A DNA stretch of 64,000 nt from Algoriphagus limi (GTDB lineage: Bacteria; Bacteroidota; Bacteroidia; Cytophagales; Cyclobacteriaceae), in the NCBI RefSeq assembly GCF_024919275.1, contig NZ_JANWGH010000002.1, positions 682,001 through 746,000 on the forward strand, written 5' to 3'. How positions within the stretch are numbered: the first letter of the stretch is position 1; every line of letters starts with the position of its first letter. Positions 1-9,053 of this stretch are shown one piece after another. Made by a program: the position numbers and the translations under genes. The notes below the pieces were generated by a model. That model had not been told where the DNA came from. It worked only from the letters and a program-made list of their open reading frames with translations, and did not search any database.

Positions 1-807
1 AGTCAGGTCAATCAGATAAGCGAACCTCAAGATCAAAAAAGGACCTGCATTAAGTAATCCTGCGTGTAGTAAGGCTGAAACTGGTGTGGGCGTTTCCATC
101 ACATCCAAAAGCCAGCCATGGAAAGGGATTTGAACTGATTTGAGACAAGCACTTGCCACCAGAAGTATACCGGCCAATTCCAATTGGAATGGCAAGGTTT
201 CTCGGGAAAGATTTTGAACCTGTTCGAAAATCTGTGACAAATCAGCCGTTCCCAATTGCAGGTAGATAAGGATAAAAGATGATAAAAGAGTCAAATCTCC
301 CATTCGGGCAATTATGAACTTTTTGTGTGCTGCCAAGCGTGCTTTTTTCCGCTCTGGATAGAAAAGTAAAAGTTGATGTAGGCCCATGCTAGTGCCAACC
401 CAGGAAATGAAGAAAATGGCAAGGTTTCCAGAAATCACCAATAGCTGTACAAAGGCGATGGTAGTAGCAAGTCGTGCGATAAATTGCTTGTGGCGTTTTT
501 CACCATCCAGGTAATTCCTGCTGTAGCGGACCACCACCAATCCGATGATGCCGATCATGGTGTACATCAGGGAACTGAGCGCATCCAAGCGAATCGTCAA
601 CCCGAAGTCTGCGTATTGGATCAGGCTCGCATGGATAGGTTCGTTGAAATGGGTCCAGACCATAGCTCCTAGACCGAGAATTATTGCCGTATACAAACCG
701 AATTGTACAAGGTCGTAACTCTTGCGAAGGGAAAGGAATCGGAAATTGGAAAGGGAAAATAAAAGGGCGGGGAAGATAAAGAGACTACTCAAGATCAATG
801 AATTCAT
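1..807 (-). CDS. NuoL/DabB-like proton-conducting membrane transporter subunit (3' part outside window)
   Basis: Reading the minus strand from the ATG at 807 gives 269 uninterrupted codons that run off base 1, so only the N-terminal part is present. The product is very hydrophobic with several membrane segments. It carries the proton-channel signature TPTPVSALLHAG followed by LLNAGPFLILR near residues 240-260, as in NuoL/MrpA antiporter-like subunits. The HAG...NAG form of this motif and the divergent LysR gene fit DabB, the membrane partner of the DabA (DUF2309) inorganic carbon pump, better than a complex I subunit, because no other nuo gene is next to it. The dabA-like partner would lie left of base 1 and is not seen. 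Family assignment is firm; the DabB identity is an inference. Confidence 0.75.
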   Translation of the reverse strand, partial: MNSLILSSLFIFPALLFSLSNFRFLSLRKSYDLVQFGLYTAIILGLGAMVWTHFNEPIHASLIQYADFGLTIRLDALSSLMYTMIGIIGLVVVRYSRNYLDGEKRHKQFIARLATTIAFVQLLVISGNLAIFFISWVGTSMGLHQLLLFYPERKKARLAAHKKFIIARMGDLTLLSSFILIYLQLGTADLSQIFEQVQNLSRETLPFQLELAGILLVASACLKSVQIPFHGWLLDVMETPTPVSALLHAGLLNAGPFLILRFAYLIDLT

Positions 808-861
808 ACTGAGAGTTTTGTGCAAATTTATCGGGCTGGGGTCATATATTTTTATTTATAT

Positions 862-879
862 TTATAATGTAAAGCATAA
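862..879. promoter_or_regulatory. Possible LysR-type operator in divergent intergenic region
   Basis: The 81-bp gap between the DabB-like gene and the LysR gene is AT-rich and contains TTAT (862-865) and ATAA (876-879) separated by ten bases. This dyad matches the T-N11-A style of LysR-family operators and sits just upstream of the regulator start. The match is short and could be chance in AT-rich DNA. Confidence 0.3.
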
Positions 880-888
880 ACAAAATAT

Positions 889-1782
889 ATGAATTACACG
901 ATCAACCAATTGCGGGTATTCTTGAAAGTCATTGAAACAGAGAGTATTACCAAGGCTTCTGAGGAACTCTTTATGACCCAACCTGCCGTGTCTATTCAGC
1001 TAAAAAACTTTCAAAGTCAGTTCAAATTTCCCCTTACCGAGGTGGTAGGTCGCCAACTTTATGTGACGGAATTTGGCTATGAGGTGGCTGAAATTGCCCG
1101 TCGCATCTTTGATGAATTGGAAGCTTTGAAATACAAGACCAAGGAGTACGAGGGTATTTATACTGGTCGGCTTCGTATATCAGTTGCTTCCACAGGAAAG
1201 TATGTGATTCCTTTTTTCCTAACCGATTTTTTGAATACACATACAGGTATAGACTTGGTTTTGGATGTGACGAATAAATCCAAAGTGGTAGAAAGTCTAA
1301 AAAACAATGAAATTGATTTTGCGGTCGTATCGGTTCTTCCGGAAGAAGTGGAGGTGGAAGAGGTTTTGTTGATAGAAAACAAATTGTACTTGGTAGGAAA
1401 CACGGACAATTACTCCAAGAATAAGACCTTGATTTATCGTGAGGAAGGATCTGCTACCCGTCAGGTGATGGAGCAGTATTTTGATAAGAAGGGAAGCAAA
1501 CGGAAGCAGATCGAATTGACCTCCAATGAAGCTGTCAAACAAGCTGTGCTGGCTGGAATTGGCCACTCCATTTTGCCGCTGATTGGGATAAAAAGTGAAT
1601 TGATTGAAGGTTCCTTGAAGATTATCCGCAAGCGTGGGCTTCCTTTGAAAACAGATTGGCGATTGATCTGGCTAAAAGACAAAAAATTATCTCCAGTAGC
1701 CAATGCCTACCTCGAGCATGTCCGCAAGGAGAAAGCAAAAATTCAGAAAAAGTATTTTAAGTGGTATTTAGATTTTGAGTGA
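889..1782 (+). CDS. LysR family transcriptional regulator (CbbR-like)
   Basis: This 297-residue protein has the usual LysR length and layout. An N-terminal winged helix-turn-helix lies at about residues 4-62, with the typical S(I/V)TKASEELFMTQPAVS recognition region near residues 19-33. A linker helix follows, then a periplasmic-binding-like effector domain (about 92-290) with the internal landmark QAVLAGIGHSILP. It is transcribed divergently from the DabB-like gene, 81 bp apart, which is the usual arrangement for a LysR protein controlling its neighbour. LysR regulators of the CbbR type accompany dabAB operons in other bacteria, so control of inorganic carbon uptake is a reasonable inference. 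The effector cannot be read from the sequence. Confidence 0.93.
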   Translation: MNYTINQLRVFLKVIETESITKASEELFMTQPAVSIQLKNFQSQFKFPLTEVVGRQLYVTEFGYEVAEIARRIFDELEALKYKTKEYEGIYTGRLRISVASTGKYVIPFFLTDFLNTHTGIDLVLDVTNKSKVVESLKNNEIDFAVVSVLPEEVEVEEVLLIENKLYLVGNTDNYSKNKTLIYREEGSATRQVMEQYFDKKGSKRKQIELTSNEAVKQAVLAGIGHSILPLIGIKSELIEGSLKIIRKRGLPLKTDWRLIWLKDKKLSPVANAYLEHVRKEKAKIQKKYFKWYLDFE

Positions 1783-1789
1783 TAACCCT

Positions 1790-2956
1790 TTAGATTTTTT
1801 TGTAAACAATCATTCCGAGGAATATCAACACGACCAAAACTGCAAGCAAGGTCACGGTTCGCCAATATAGTTTATCTACGATTTCCTCCATACGGACGAA
1901 CGTCATTTCAATACTTTGATTGGTCAATGCAGTTAAATCTTGAATTGTTGCTTCCCTCTGAATAGTGAGCTGTTCGAATAGTTCAGCTAAAATTATTTCT
2001 CTTTCATTTTTGATCTCAGCCAGGATAATTTCCCGTTCTCGGCGAAGGGCTTGTATGACCGCTATTCGCTCTCCCCGGATATCTTCAAATGCTGCTTCGC
2101 GTTGATTATCGATCAGTTCATTACTTGATTCGATTACCAAAACTGTCCTTTCCAATAAGTCGGCAAGCGAATCCAGTCGGCTGCTTAGTTCAGGGCTTTT
2201 TAATGCTTGATTGATTAAATATTCGGATTCCCAGCGCACCTGTTTTGGCAAGACCTCCATATACGAACTGATTTGGGAGCGCAAATCATCAATGCTTTGC
2301 GCCATGTCTACGGCTAGTGCTTTGAAAGTTACTTTTTCGACATTTTGGATTTTTGTCATCAAAGGGATGGTAGATTGCCGGACAAAATAGGAGCTCCTGA
2401 GAGGATTTTGCTTGGCAAAATCAATTACAAGCTGCGTTCCTTCGGATATATCATTATCGGGCACCAGATTCCGACCTATATCCAGCAAGTCTTCCCAAAG
2501 CGAATCAACAGCATTGATGGCAATATTTTGATGGTCTCCAAATAATTCCTTTCCTGCACCATTTTCAAAATACTGTTTCATCTGATAGGTAAAAACAGCT
2601 AAATCTATGTATCCGAGGAAGGGATCTCTACTGTATATCGCCTCGTTAGCAATAGGAATGGCATTTATTTTCCAAATTAAGGCTTCTTGATCAATACCGG
2701 GATTCGAGGAAAGTCTAATGATATTGTCTGCCGATTCTGTGATGGTCCGAGAGAACTTGTAAAAGAAGTCATTCATTGTTTCTCTCAACTCAAGAGGAGA
2801 GAGTTCAATAGTTCCACCAGCCGGACCTACAGAAGCTTTTTTCTTTTTCTGAGCTAGGGAAACATGGCTGGCAAAAAATAGGATAAACAATAAGAAGAAG
2901 ACAAGACCCCTATTTTTGAACAATCTATAGCTGCTTTTTGTAATTCGATTTTCCAT
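1790..2956 (-). CDS. Hypothetical exported coiled-coil protein with C-terminal membrane anchor
   Basis: I do not recognise this 388-residue protein. A basic N-terminus followed by a hydrophobic stretch (about residues 16-36) ending in SLAQ looks like a signal peptide. The middle is helical without obvious motifs. Residues about 270-355 are strongly charged and helical, with EREIILAE occurring twice ten residues apart, which suggests a hendecad-like coiled coil. A single membrane segment lies at about 366-385, followed by YKKI. The protein would thus be mostly periplasmic and anchored at its C-terminus. The gene converges on the LysR gene with 7 bp between stops. No partner gene is adjacent on its strand, so nothing suggests a pathway. 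Confidence 0.85.
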   Translation of the reverse strand: MENRITKSSYRLFKNRGLVFFLLFILFFASHVSLAQKKKKASVGPAGGTIELSPLELRETMNDFFYKFSRTITESADNIIRLSSNPGIDQEALIWKINAIPIANEAIYSRDPFLGYIDLAVFTYQMKQYFENGAGKELFGDHQNIAINAVDSLWEDLLDIGRNLVPDNDISEGTQLVIDFAKQNPLRSSYFVRQSTIPLMTKIQNVEKVTFKALAVDMAQSIDDLRSQISSYMEVLPKQVRWESEYLINQALKSPELSSRLDSLADLLERTVLVIESSNELIDNQREAAFEDIRGERIAVIQALRREREIILAEIKNEREIILAELFEQLTIQREATIQDLTALTNQSIEMTFVRMEEIVDKLYWRTVTLLAVLVVLIFLGMIVYKKI

Positions 2957-3233
2957 GGCACTGTCTTTAATAATTTTACCCTCACTGTTTAATGCTTCAT
3001 CTATTCAAGTTAATTCTTTTTTCGCGGTAAATTTTTCAGTGTAGAGCATTAGCCCAAATGCGACATCAGGAATGGATTGGCTGGAAGACTTTTTAGCCCT
3101 TCAATTCGAAATATGGGTTGTAAATCAGCCTATTACATTCACAAAAGGGTCCTTTAGAGTAGTTGTCATCAATTCTCCTCCTGCTCATTGAATATTTATT
3201 AAAAACAATGCTATATCCAGTTTTTTGAATTCT

Positions 3234-4775
3234 TTATCTTGATAAATATTCCTCTATACCAATTTTTCTGCTTTGGTTATTGGCCTCAGATACAGATTTT
3301 AAAATTTCATCTAATTGGTTTTTGTCTAAATACTTACCTCTAATCATTACACCGAAAATATTCCGAGTATTGCTGATATTTTCCAACGGATTCGCATTTA
3401 ATATCACAAGGTTCGCAGCCCTTTCTTTTTGAATTATTCCAGTATTGCTTCCCATCCAATCTGCAGAGTTCTTCGTAGCTGCATCTAGTATATATTTTGG
3501 ATTAATTCCTATATCAGCTAGGTGCTCCAATTCATCATGAAGTGAAAATCCCGGGACGATACCTGGGTTTCCTGCATCAGTCCCGACGGAAAGAGTTACT
3601 CCATTTCGAGCAAATGAAAGGGTCATAATATTTACAGCTTCTATATAGGTGTTCCAGTAAATCTCAGCTTTTTTAATGCCTTCTGGATCGGTATTTTGTG
3701 TATCCTCATACCTATTGCTTCCAGGTAGCCAGCCTGGATTGAATATGGAGCCCTCCAAAATACCAGGATTTACATATTCAAGTTGTATGGATTTAAGATA
3801 GCTTGGTAAATCCAAGTCCTGTTGCTTGGCCCTTGGATAAACATTCACGGTGGTGGAAATAGTAATATTTTTATCCTTTATTCTTTTAGCAAGGCTATCA
3901 GCATGTTGCTTCAAAAAGGAAATGTAGTCTTCCGTATTATTGTAATAGATTTTTGATCGACCCCCAAATTCACGTTCCATAGCTTTGGTAATTTCCTCCA
4001 CATGTGCAACTTGAGATTGATTGGAGTTGAATAAGTCTTCAAGTGTTACGGCAGGTGTCAGGTGACCAACCATTGGAATATTGTACTTTTTAGAGGCTTG
4101 AGAAACTGCGAAATAGTTGTCTCTATCCAAACTATAGGCTTTTAGAGCATCATAACCTGATTTCTTAAATTCAGCAATGGTTTTCTTCGTTATTACGGTA
4201 TCATTGAAAATGGGGATAGGTCCGAGTAACCCATACACTTTACTTCTAAAATCGCTTGCACTATTCATTGGCCCAGCAGCAACAAAAATCTGGGGCATCA
4301 GGGCACCCTTTTTTGCTTCATCTCGCCACTCTAAGTAAAGCCCTCTCCAGGAACTCATGGTTGCGACTTGAGTTACACCATTAGCGAGAAAAAGCAAAAG
4401 GTCATTTTTACTTCTGTATGGATGGATATGTGTGTCAATTAAACCCGGAATCAAATACTTTCCTTGACCATCAATTATGTTGTAGCTATTTGGAATGCTT
4501 TTGCTTTCTCCTACATATTCGATTAGTTCATTGTTTATAAGGACGGTACGATTTGGAAGTATAGAATCTTGGTCAGCCGAAAGGACACCAATATTTGTTA
4601 TAGCTATTTTGCCGAATTGAGTAGTAAACTGGGATGTATCAACAAGGGCAGTATTTTCACCTGATAGCTGTTTTTCTTCGGATTTAATATACCACCATGC
4701 TAATCCTGCTAGGAGAATAATTAAGACAAAGGCTATACCCAAAAACCATTTAAAAAAGGATAATACTTTCTTCAT
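3234..4775 (-). CDS. Amidohydrolase family protein, membrane-anchored
   Basis: This 513-residue protein has an N-terminal membrane anchor (about residues 10-30) and an amidohydrolase fold outside the membrane. Metal-site residues of the imidazolonepropionase/prolidase-like branch are visible: DTHIHP at 114-119, a candidate lysine at 213 in ALKAYS, histidines at 238 (GHLT) and 258 (AHVE), and the aspartate at 400 in SVGTDAGNPG. The small beta domain typical of the family is split between residues 58-110 and about 455-490 (AANLVILNANPL). Such secreted enzymes usually cleave amide or peptide bonds; the substrate cannot be told. It is the first of a run of single genes on the minus strand, separated from its neighbour by a 40-bp gap. 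Confidence 0.88.
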   Translation of the reverse strand: MKKVLSFFKWFLGIAFVLIILLAGLAWWYIKSEEKQLSGENTALVDTSQFTTQFGKIAITNIGVLSADQDSILPNRTVLINNELIEYVGESKSIPNSYNIIDGQGKYLIPGLIDTHIHPYRSKNDLLLFLANGVTQVATMSSWRGLYLEWRDEAKKGALMPQIFVAAGPMNSASDFRSKVYGLLGPIPIFNDTVITKKTIAEFKKSGYDALKAYSLDRDNYFAVSQASKKYNIPMVGHLTPAVTLEDLFNSNQSQVAHVEEITKAMEREFGGRSKIYYNNTEDYISFLKQHADSLAKRIKDKNITISTTVNVYPRAKQQDLDLPSYLKSIQLEYVNPGILEGSIFNPGWLPGSNRYEDTQNTDPEGIKKAEIYWNTYIEAVNIMTLSFARNGVTLSVGTDAGNPGIVPGFSLHDELEHLADIGINPKYILDAATKNSADWMGSNTGIIQKERAANLVILNANPLENISNTRNIFGVMIRGKYLDKNQLDEILKSVSEANNQSRKIGIEEYLSR

Positions 4776-4815
4776 GTTTAAATTCTAAAAATGAAATTTT
4801 AATTAAACATAAAAT

Positions 4816-5202
4816 TCAACTAATGGCAACAATCAAGCTTGCAATTAGCTGAATAAAAGCCACGGGTGCCCAAATACGCTCTATCTTACTAGGAGTAATG
4901 GTATTCATGATTGTTCCGAGAATAAAAAATACCACAATCACCCATATTCCGATATGGGAAATTGAGTTTAGCCCGGGAAAAAGCACCTTGGCTTCGGATA
5001 AAACCACTGTTGCCATAAAGCCTAATATCACCATATTCAAGACCGCAACAAGCCTCATTCTTGGGGGATATTTCCCGGGATATTTTCCTCCCATAGATGC
5101 CGCTCCCCAAGGAGCTCCCGCAGCCAAACATCCCTGAAAAATGATGACTATTCCAGTGAATGCCGTGAAGATGATTGCTGCTATGGTTTCAATATTTTCC
5201 AA
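4816..5202 (-). CDS. Small integral membrane protein, unknown function
   Basis: This 128-residue protein has about four hydrophobic segments and a Gly/Pro-rich loop, GAPWGAASMGGKYPGKYPP, between the first two. I recognise this loop pattern from uncharacterised bacterial membrane proteins but know no function. The first usable codon is a TTG at 5202, only 5 bases after the stop of the S41 protease gene upstream on the minus strand, so translational coupling is likely. No ATG suits a full-length protein. It probably belongs to a two-gene operon with the protease. The amidohydrolase gene follows 40 bp downstream. Confidence 0.72.
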   Translation of the reverse strand: MENIETIAAIIFTAFTGIVIIFQGCLAAGAPWGAASMGGKYPGKYPPRMRLVAVLNMVILGFMATVVLSEAKVLFPGLNSISHIGIWVIVVFFILGTIMNTITPSKIERIWAPVAFIQLIASLIVAIS

Positions 5203-5207
5203 GCTAT

Positions 5208-6587
5208 TTACTGCTTTTGCTCAATATGCTTAATTAAGCCATCCAAAATTTCGTCCTCCTCATCCAAAAGATGATCTTTGATATAGATGTCGGGAATTAC
5301 TCCTTCCGCTTTTTTGCTTCCATTTACCCGTACAATGTATCCTTTGGAAATTTTCACCTCAATCCCCGTATTAGGCAATGCATAGCTGTATTGACTGGCA
5401 TATAGACTTGGGAAGTCTCCAGTCTCTTCTCCTACAATAGTGGCAAAGCCGTAATCCTGAATTTGTGCTGCTGTTACCGCTGATTGGGAATGGGATTGCC
5501 TGTTCACCAAGACATATACTTCACCGGAATATCTTTTTTCGGCGGTTTGGGGATCTTTTTCGGGAAACTCATAGGGATAAATGCTACCATCCTCATGCGT
5601 TAGTACATTTTGCCAATAAACATCCGTAGTGTCATAATTCTGTCGGACATGGGCTTTCAAAATTGCACTTGTTTTGAGGGTAAATTCTGAGTTCCATCGA
5701 AATGGTTTGTCGGCGATGTAAGAAACCAGGTAGTCGCTGAAAGAGTCATCTCCACCAAGGTTATTGCGAAGATCTATGATAAGATTTGGGACATTCTTCC
5801 TTTTGATTTCTACAAATGAGGAGTCGATAAAGCTCCTGTACTCTTGTTCGTCACCACCAAAATTTCCAGGTTTCAAATAGGCTGATTGATGGAGAAATTG
5901 CAATTCTCGTTCACCGGAGAATATTTCATTTCTATTCATTTCATAGTCCTCTATGACACGAATTGAAGGGATTTGATATGTCTCTAGGTTCCCATCTTTC
6001 TTGATTTCGATCTCGAAGGTTTTCTGCTCACCAAAGGCCTGCCAGTAAAGCCTTGGAAAAGAAAAGAGCTCCAGTTTCGCAAGCTTAAAATATCTCCGCT
6101 CAGCCGATAGTAAGGGATATATTTTTTGAAGTAGCTCATGGAAAGGTTGATTATTTATGCTTGTGATTTCGGCCCCTATTTCCAATTCAGGATTTTCGGA
6201 CCAATTTTTTCGAATGAATGCCTTCCCATTTTCAAATGCCAGTTCTAAAGGAAAAACCGTACCGCCTGAATAAGCATAATCTATGTAAGCTGAACCCGGG
6301 AAAGGGATCTCTGTATGGCCATTATTAGCCGTTGAAATAATAGCTTGAAACAAAGAAGTGACTTCAAGAGTCGAGAGGCTATCCTGAGTGATGGAAGATT
6401 TTACAGCTTCAAAGTTTCGGTTGAATGCTTCTTCTGTTATGTAGGCATATAAATTATAGTGGGCATTTTCCAATGATTCGCGCAAATACTGTAAGTCTTC
6501 CAACACCTCTTGTTGCGCAAACTTTTTTTGTCCAAATGAAGCAAGCGTGAATAAGAATGAAAAAATGATCAAAATTGTAGTTTTCAT
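5208..6587 (-). CDS. S41 family peptidase (C-terminal processing protease-like), exported
   Basis: This 459-residue protein starts with a signal peptide ending near SFGQ (residue 20). The S41 catalytic domain shows the core strand PNLIIDLRNNLGGDD (about 267-281) and the active-site stretch VNRQSHSQSAVTAAQ (361-375), which corresponds to the serine motif of tail-specific proteases, followed by IVGEETGDFPS. A recognisable PDZ domain is not obvious, although the SINNQPFHELL segment (about 143-153) is PDZ-like. The enzyme would act in the periplasm or at the outer membrane; its substrate is unknown. A second, unrelated-length S41 gene lies about 5 kb away in the same cluster. The small membrane protein gene follows 5 bases downstream. 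Confidence 0.9.
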   Translation of the reverse strand: MKTTILIIFSFLFTLASFGQKKFAQQEVLEDLQYLRESLENAHYNLYAYITEEAFNRNFEAVKSSITQDSLSTLEVTSLFQAIISTANNGHTEIPFPGSAYIDYAYSGGTVFPLELAFENGKAFIRKNWSENPELEIGAEITSINNQPFHELLQKIYPLLSAERRYFKLAKLELFSFPRLYWQAFGEQKTFEIEIKKDGNLETYQIPSIRVIEDYEMNRNEIFSGERELQFLHQSAYLKPGNFGGDEQEYRSFIDSSFVEIKRKNVPNLIIDLRNNLGGDDSFSDYLVSYIADKPFRWNSEFTLKTSAILKAHVRQNYDTTDVYWQNVLTHEDGSIYPYEFPEKDPQTAEKRYSGEVYVLVNRQSHSQSAVTAAQIQDYGFATIVGEETGDFPSLYASQYSYALPNTGIEVKISKGYIVRVNGSKKAEGVIPDIYIKDHLLDEEDEILDGLIKHIEQKQ

Positions 6588-6926
6588 ATGTATGGGTGAT
6601 TTTCCTAAGGCTTTTTGTAAAGTTTTAGGTTGGTAAACTTAGGACTTTCAATATGATTATCAGTCCCCTACCAAGAATGTTTACTTAAAGGGACGTAAAT
6701 TCTGTATGTCTTACCTCTCAAATTTTTATTGCAAATACAAATCCACCCTTTCTAGGGTGATAACATTCATTAATATCCCAGGCAAGCTTTTGCGGTCTCT
6801 AAAGTCGAATTTCTTTGTAAGGCTAATATTTTAAAGACTTCCACCAGCTATTCTTTAGAAAAAGACTACCCGTTGAATTGATGCTCAGATTTTTAGGCCT
6901 TCAAACTTGAGCCTCTTCTTTTAGGA
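6588..6926. other. 339-bp intergenic spacer with a short hairpin
   Basis: No gene is visible here. The only clear structure is a perfect 6-bp stem with a 4-base loop (CACCCT at 6744-6749, AGGGTG at 6754-6759). It lacks a T-run, so it is not a convincing terminator. The spacer must hold the promoter of the S41 protease gene, but no good TAnnTTTG box was found on the minus strand. Confidence 0.5.
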
Positions 6927-7859
6927 TTAAAGATGATTTTCTTTCGAAACGACTAAAATAACATTTCCCTTCTTTCTTCCTGAATCCACATAATGGTGAG
7001 CTTCCACTACTTCTTCCATGGTGAATGTTTTATCAATGACAGCTTTCAAATTACCTTTTTCATACAATTCTTTAAGGGATACCAATTGCTCCAGTGATTC
7101 TGCTGCATATTCGAAACCACCGACTGTTTTATAAGTTCCTCCCTTTTTCAAAAGTGGCTTGCATTGCTTCTTGGTGGTTTTGCCTATGGCATCAAAAATG
7201 AAATCATACTGAAAATTCTGTTTTGTAAAATCCTCTTGATCGTATAGAATGTAACTGGAAACGCCTAAACTCTCTACTAACTCTTTTCCTTTCGAACTAC
7301 AAACTGCCGTCACATCGGCTCCATAATATTGAGCGATTTGTATGGCAGATGAACCCACTGATCCCGTTCCACCAATGATCAAAACAGAAGGGTTTTTCTT
7401 TTCAGGGATTTTAGCTTTTTCCAAAAAATAAAGTGCGGTTTGTCCCCCAAAAATGATGGAAACAGCCTGCTCGAAATTTGCATTTTCAGGCATCAATGAG
7501 ATGTTATCCTTCTCTTTGATTGAGATATACTCGGCATAGGTACCAAAATTAAATCCCGTCATCCCAAAGACCTTGTCTCCAACCTTAAACCTTGAAACGT
7601 CCTTTCCTACGGTTTCTATTATGCCAGAATAAACAGTGCCCAAGATTGGTTTTCGAGGCTTCGAAAACCCTAAAGCAAATCGCATAAAAAGTTTCATAAG
7701 TCCTTCCATCGCAAGCCCTCTAACCCGGACATCGCCTGAATTTACTGCCGTTGCCATGATTCTGACTAAGACTTCATCGTCTTTGGGAACGGGTTTGGGG
7801 ACCTCTTGGATTTTCAAAACCTCAGGGGGACCATATTTTGTACAGATTACTGCTTTCAT
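6927..7859 (-). CDS. MDR-family NAD(P)-dependent oxidoreductase (quinone reductase-like)
   Basis: This 310-residue protein is a medium-chain dehydrogenase/reductase. The N-terminal GroES-like domain runs to about residue 120 with KYGPPEVLKIQEVPKP and GTVYSGIIETVGKDVSRFK. The Rossmann domain has IIGGTGSVGSSAIQIAQYYGA near 160-180. The four cysteines that bind structural zinc in classical alcohol dehydrogenases are absent, placing it with zinc-independent quinone oxidoreductases and similar NADPH enzymes. The substrate is unknown. It stands alone, with 339 bp behind it and 171 bp before it, within the run of minus-strand accessory genes. Confidence 0.88.
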   Translation of the reverse strand: MKAVICTKYGPPEVLKIQEVPKPVPKDDEVLVRIMATAVNSGDVRVRGLAMEGLMKLFMRFALGFSKPRKPILGTVYSGIIETVGKDVSRFKVGDKVFGMTGFNFGTYAEYISIKEKDNISLMPENANFEQAVSIIFGGQTALYFLEKAKIPEKKNPSVLIIGGTGSVGSSAIQIAQYYGADVTAVCSSKGKELVESLGVSSYILYDQEDFTKQNFQYDFIFDAIGKTTKKQCKPLLKKGGTYKTVGGFEYAAESLEQLVSLKELYEKGNLKAVIDKTFTMEEVVEAHHYVDSGRKKGNVILVVSKENHL

Positions 7860-7984
7860 AAGTTGCTAGTTTAAATAAAATCGAATACGAAAGAATCCCT
7901 GTCAATAGCTACACTTAAGGCTAGGGTTTTTATTAATTCAAGGTTGAAAAAAAGAGTAGGGTTCTTTAACAGATAGATCTTCTG

Positions 7985-8025
7985 ATAAAAAAATAAAAGC
8001 GATTCAAGCATAAACTCGAACCGCT
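7985..8025 (-). terminator. Intrinsic terminator after the membrane protein gene
   Basis: On the minus strand an 11-bp stem (arms 8015-8025 and 7998-8008, including two G-U pairs) with a 6-base loop is followed at once by a T-rich tract. It lies 6 bases past the stop of the gene at 8031-9053 and would end the hydrolase/membrane protein transcript. Confidence 0.85.
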
Positions 8026-8030
8026 ATTTC

Positions 8031-9053
8031 CTAGACAACTTGTTGCATAGCCTCATTTATCTTATCTCCAAACCTCACTTTATCATCCACATGCAAAGCC
8101 AAATTTTTATAGGTACGCTTAAAGCCATATAGCCCTGTCATTGTATTCTCCTCTTTTAATTGGATAATCACATTATGACTATCAAGGTCTCCTAATATGG
8201 AAAGCCTTCTGGTTTCTTTATTGAACTCCAAATCTCTAGAAGAAATCTCCAAATTTTTGATTTTAGATAATTCTATAGTCGTCTCACTCATAATCCCAAA
8301 ACGTAGGTACAACTTTTCATCCTGGATTAAAATCGGCCTTTTAAACATAGATTTCATAAATCCAAAAAGTTGGAAGCCTGAGTAAACACTCAGAAAGGTC
8401 AAAATGCTTGCCGCTATTGTGCTCCATTGGGATAGAAGTAAGTGAAAAACAAAGGTTTCTATTACTACCAAAAATAGGATTGTGATCAGAATGCTTACCG
8501 TTGCACTCTCTCTGTGATAGGAAAATTCATTCTCATTCAATTTTCTTTTTTTCCAATCAATAAACCCGTAGTAAAAAACCGCAACTTCTGTTACAACTGG
8601 AATAACTGTAGCTTTTGGGAGTATTTCAAAACAGGTATTCTTCAGTGTTGTAAAAAAATCTACAAATGAACTTTGATTCGATTTATAGCGCTTTACAGCT
8701 TGTCTTACTTTGTAAATCACAAAGGATAAGACGAAAAGCTCCACCAAAGGAAATACCCAGGTCTTAAAAAGCTCAAGATAATATTGATTTTGAGGAGGCA
8801 GTATGACTGAACCAACCACCATTCCTAAAACCAGAAAAAAAATAATTGTGGTCTTGGGAATCGCTGTTTTTCTAATCAATAGAAAATAAACGAGTGGGAC
8901 GATAATTAATAAGTCAAAGGTAATTCCAATCGAAAGGCTATCTGGATTTAAGGGGAAAAAGGATGACTTCGCTATAAGGGCAAGAATTGCGATTATCAAT
9001 ACTGGAATGCCGAAGATTGTCAGGCTTTTTGGGAGGTTTAATGTGCTATTCAT
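8031..9053 (-). CDS. Hypothetical multi-pass membrane protein
   Basis: I do not recognise this 340-residue protein. The first about 125 residues hold four hydrophobic segments, and two more lie at about 190-245. The C-terminal about 95 residues are polar and rich in beta-type patterns (KLYLRFGIMSETTIELSKI, then LSILGD), reminiscent of a small PH-like or membrane-associated domain, but this is only an impression. Its start overlaps the end of the upstream alpha/beta-hydrolase lipoprotein gene by 8 bases, so the two are co-translated from one mRNA that ends at the terminator directly downstream. That coupling is the only clue to its job. Confidence 0.82.
   Translation of the reverse strand: MNSTLNLPKSLTIFGIPVLIIAILALIAKSSFFPLNPDSLSIGITFDLLIIVPLVYFLLIRKTAIPKTTIIFFLVLGMVVGSVILPPQNQYYLELFKTWVFPLVELFVLSFVIYKVRQAVKRYKSNQSSFVDFFTTLKNTCFEILPKATVIPVVTEVAVFYYGFIDWKKRKLNENEFSYHRESATVSILITILFLVVIETFVFHLLLSQWSTIAASILTFLSVYSGFQLFGFMKSMFKRPILIQDEKLYLRFGIMSETTIELSKIKNLEISSRDLEFNKETRRLSILGDLDSHNVIIQLKEENTMTGLYGFKRTYKNLALHVDDKVRFGDKINEAMQQVV

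Noticed and set aside
484..672. 62-codon plus-strand frame in the first kilobase
   Set aside because: Lies inside the DabB-like minus-strand gene, whose motifs are clear.
6744..6759. Perfect 6-bp hairpin considered as terminator of the MDR reductase gene
   Set aside because: It is about 170 bases from the stop and not followed by T on the minus strand.
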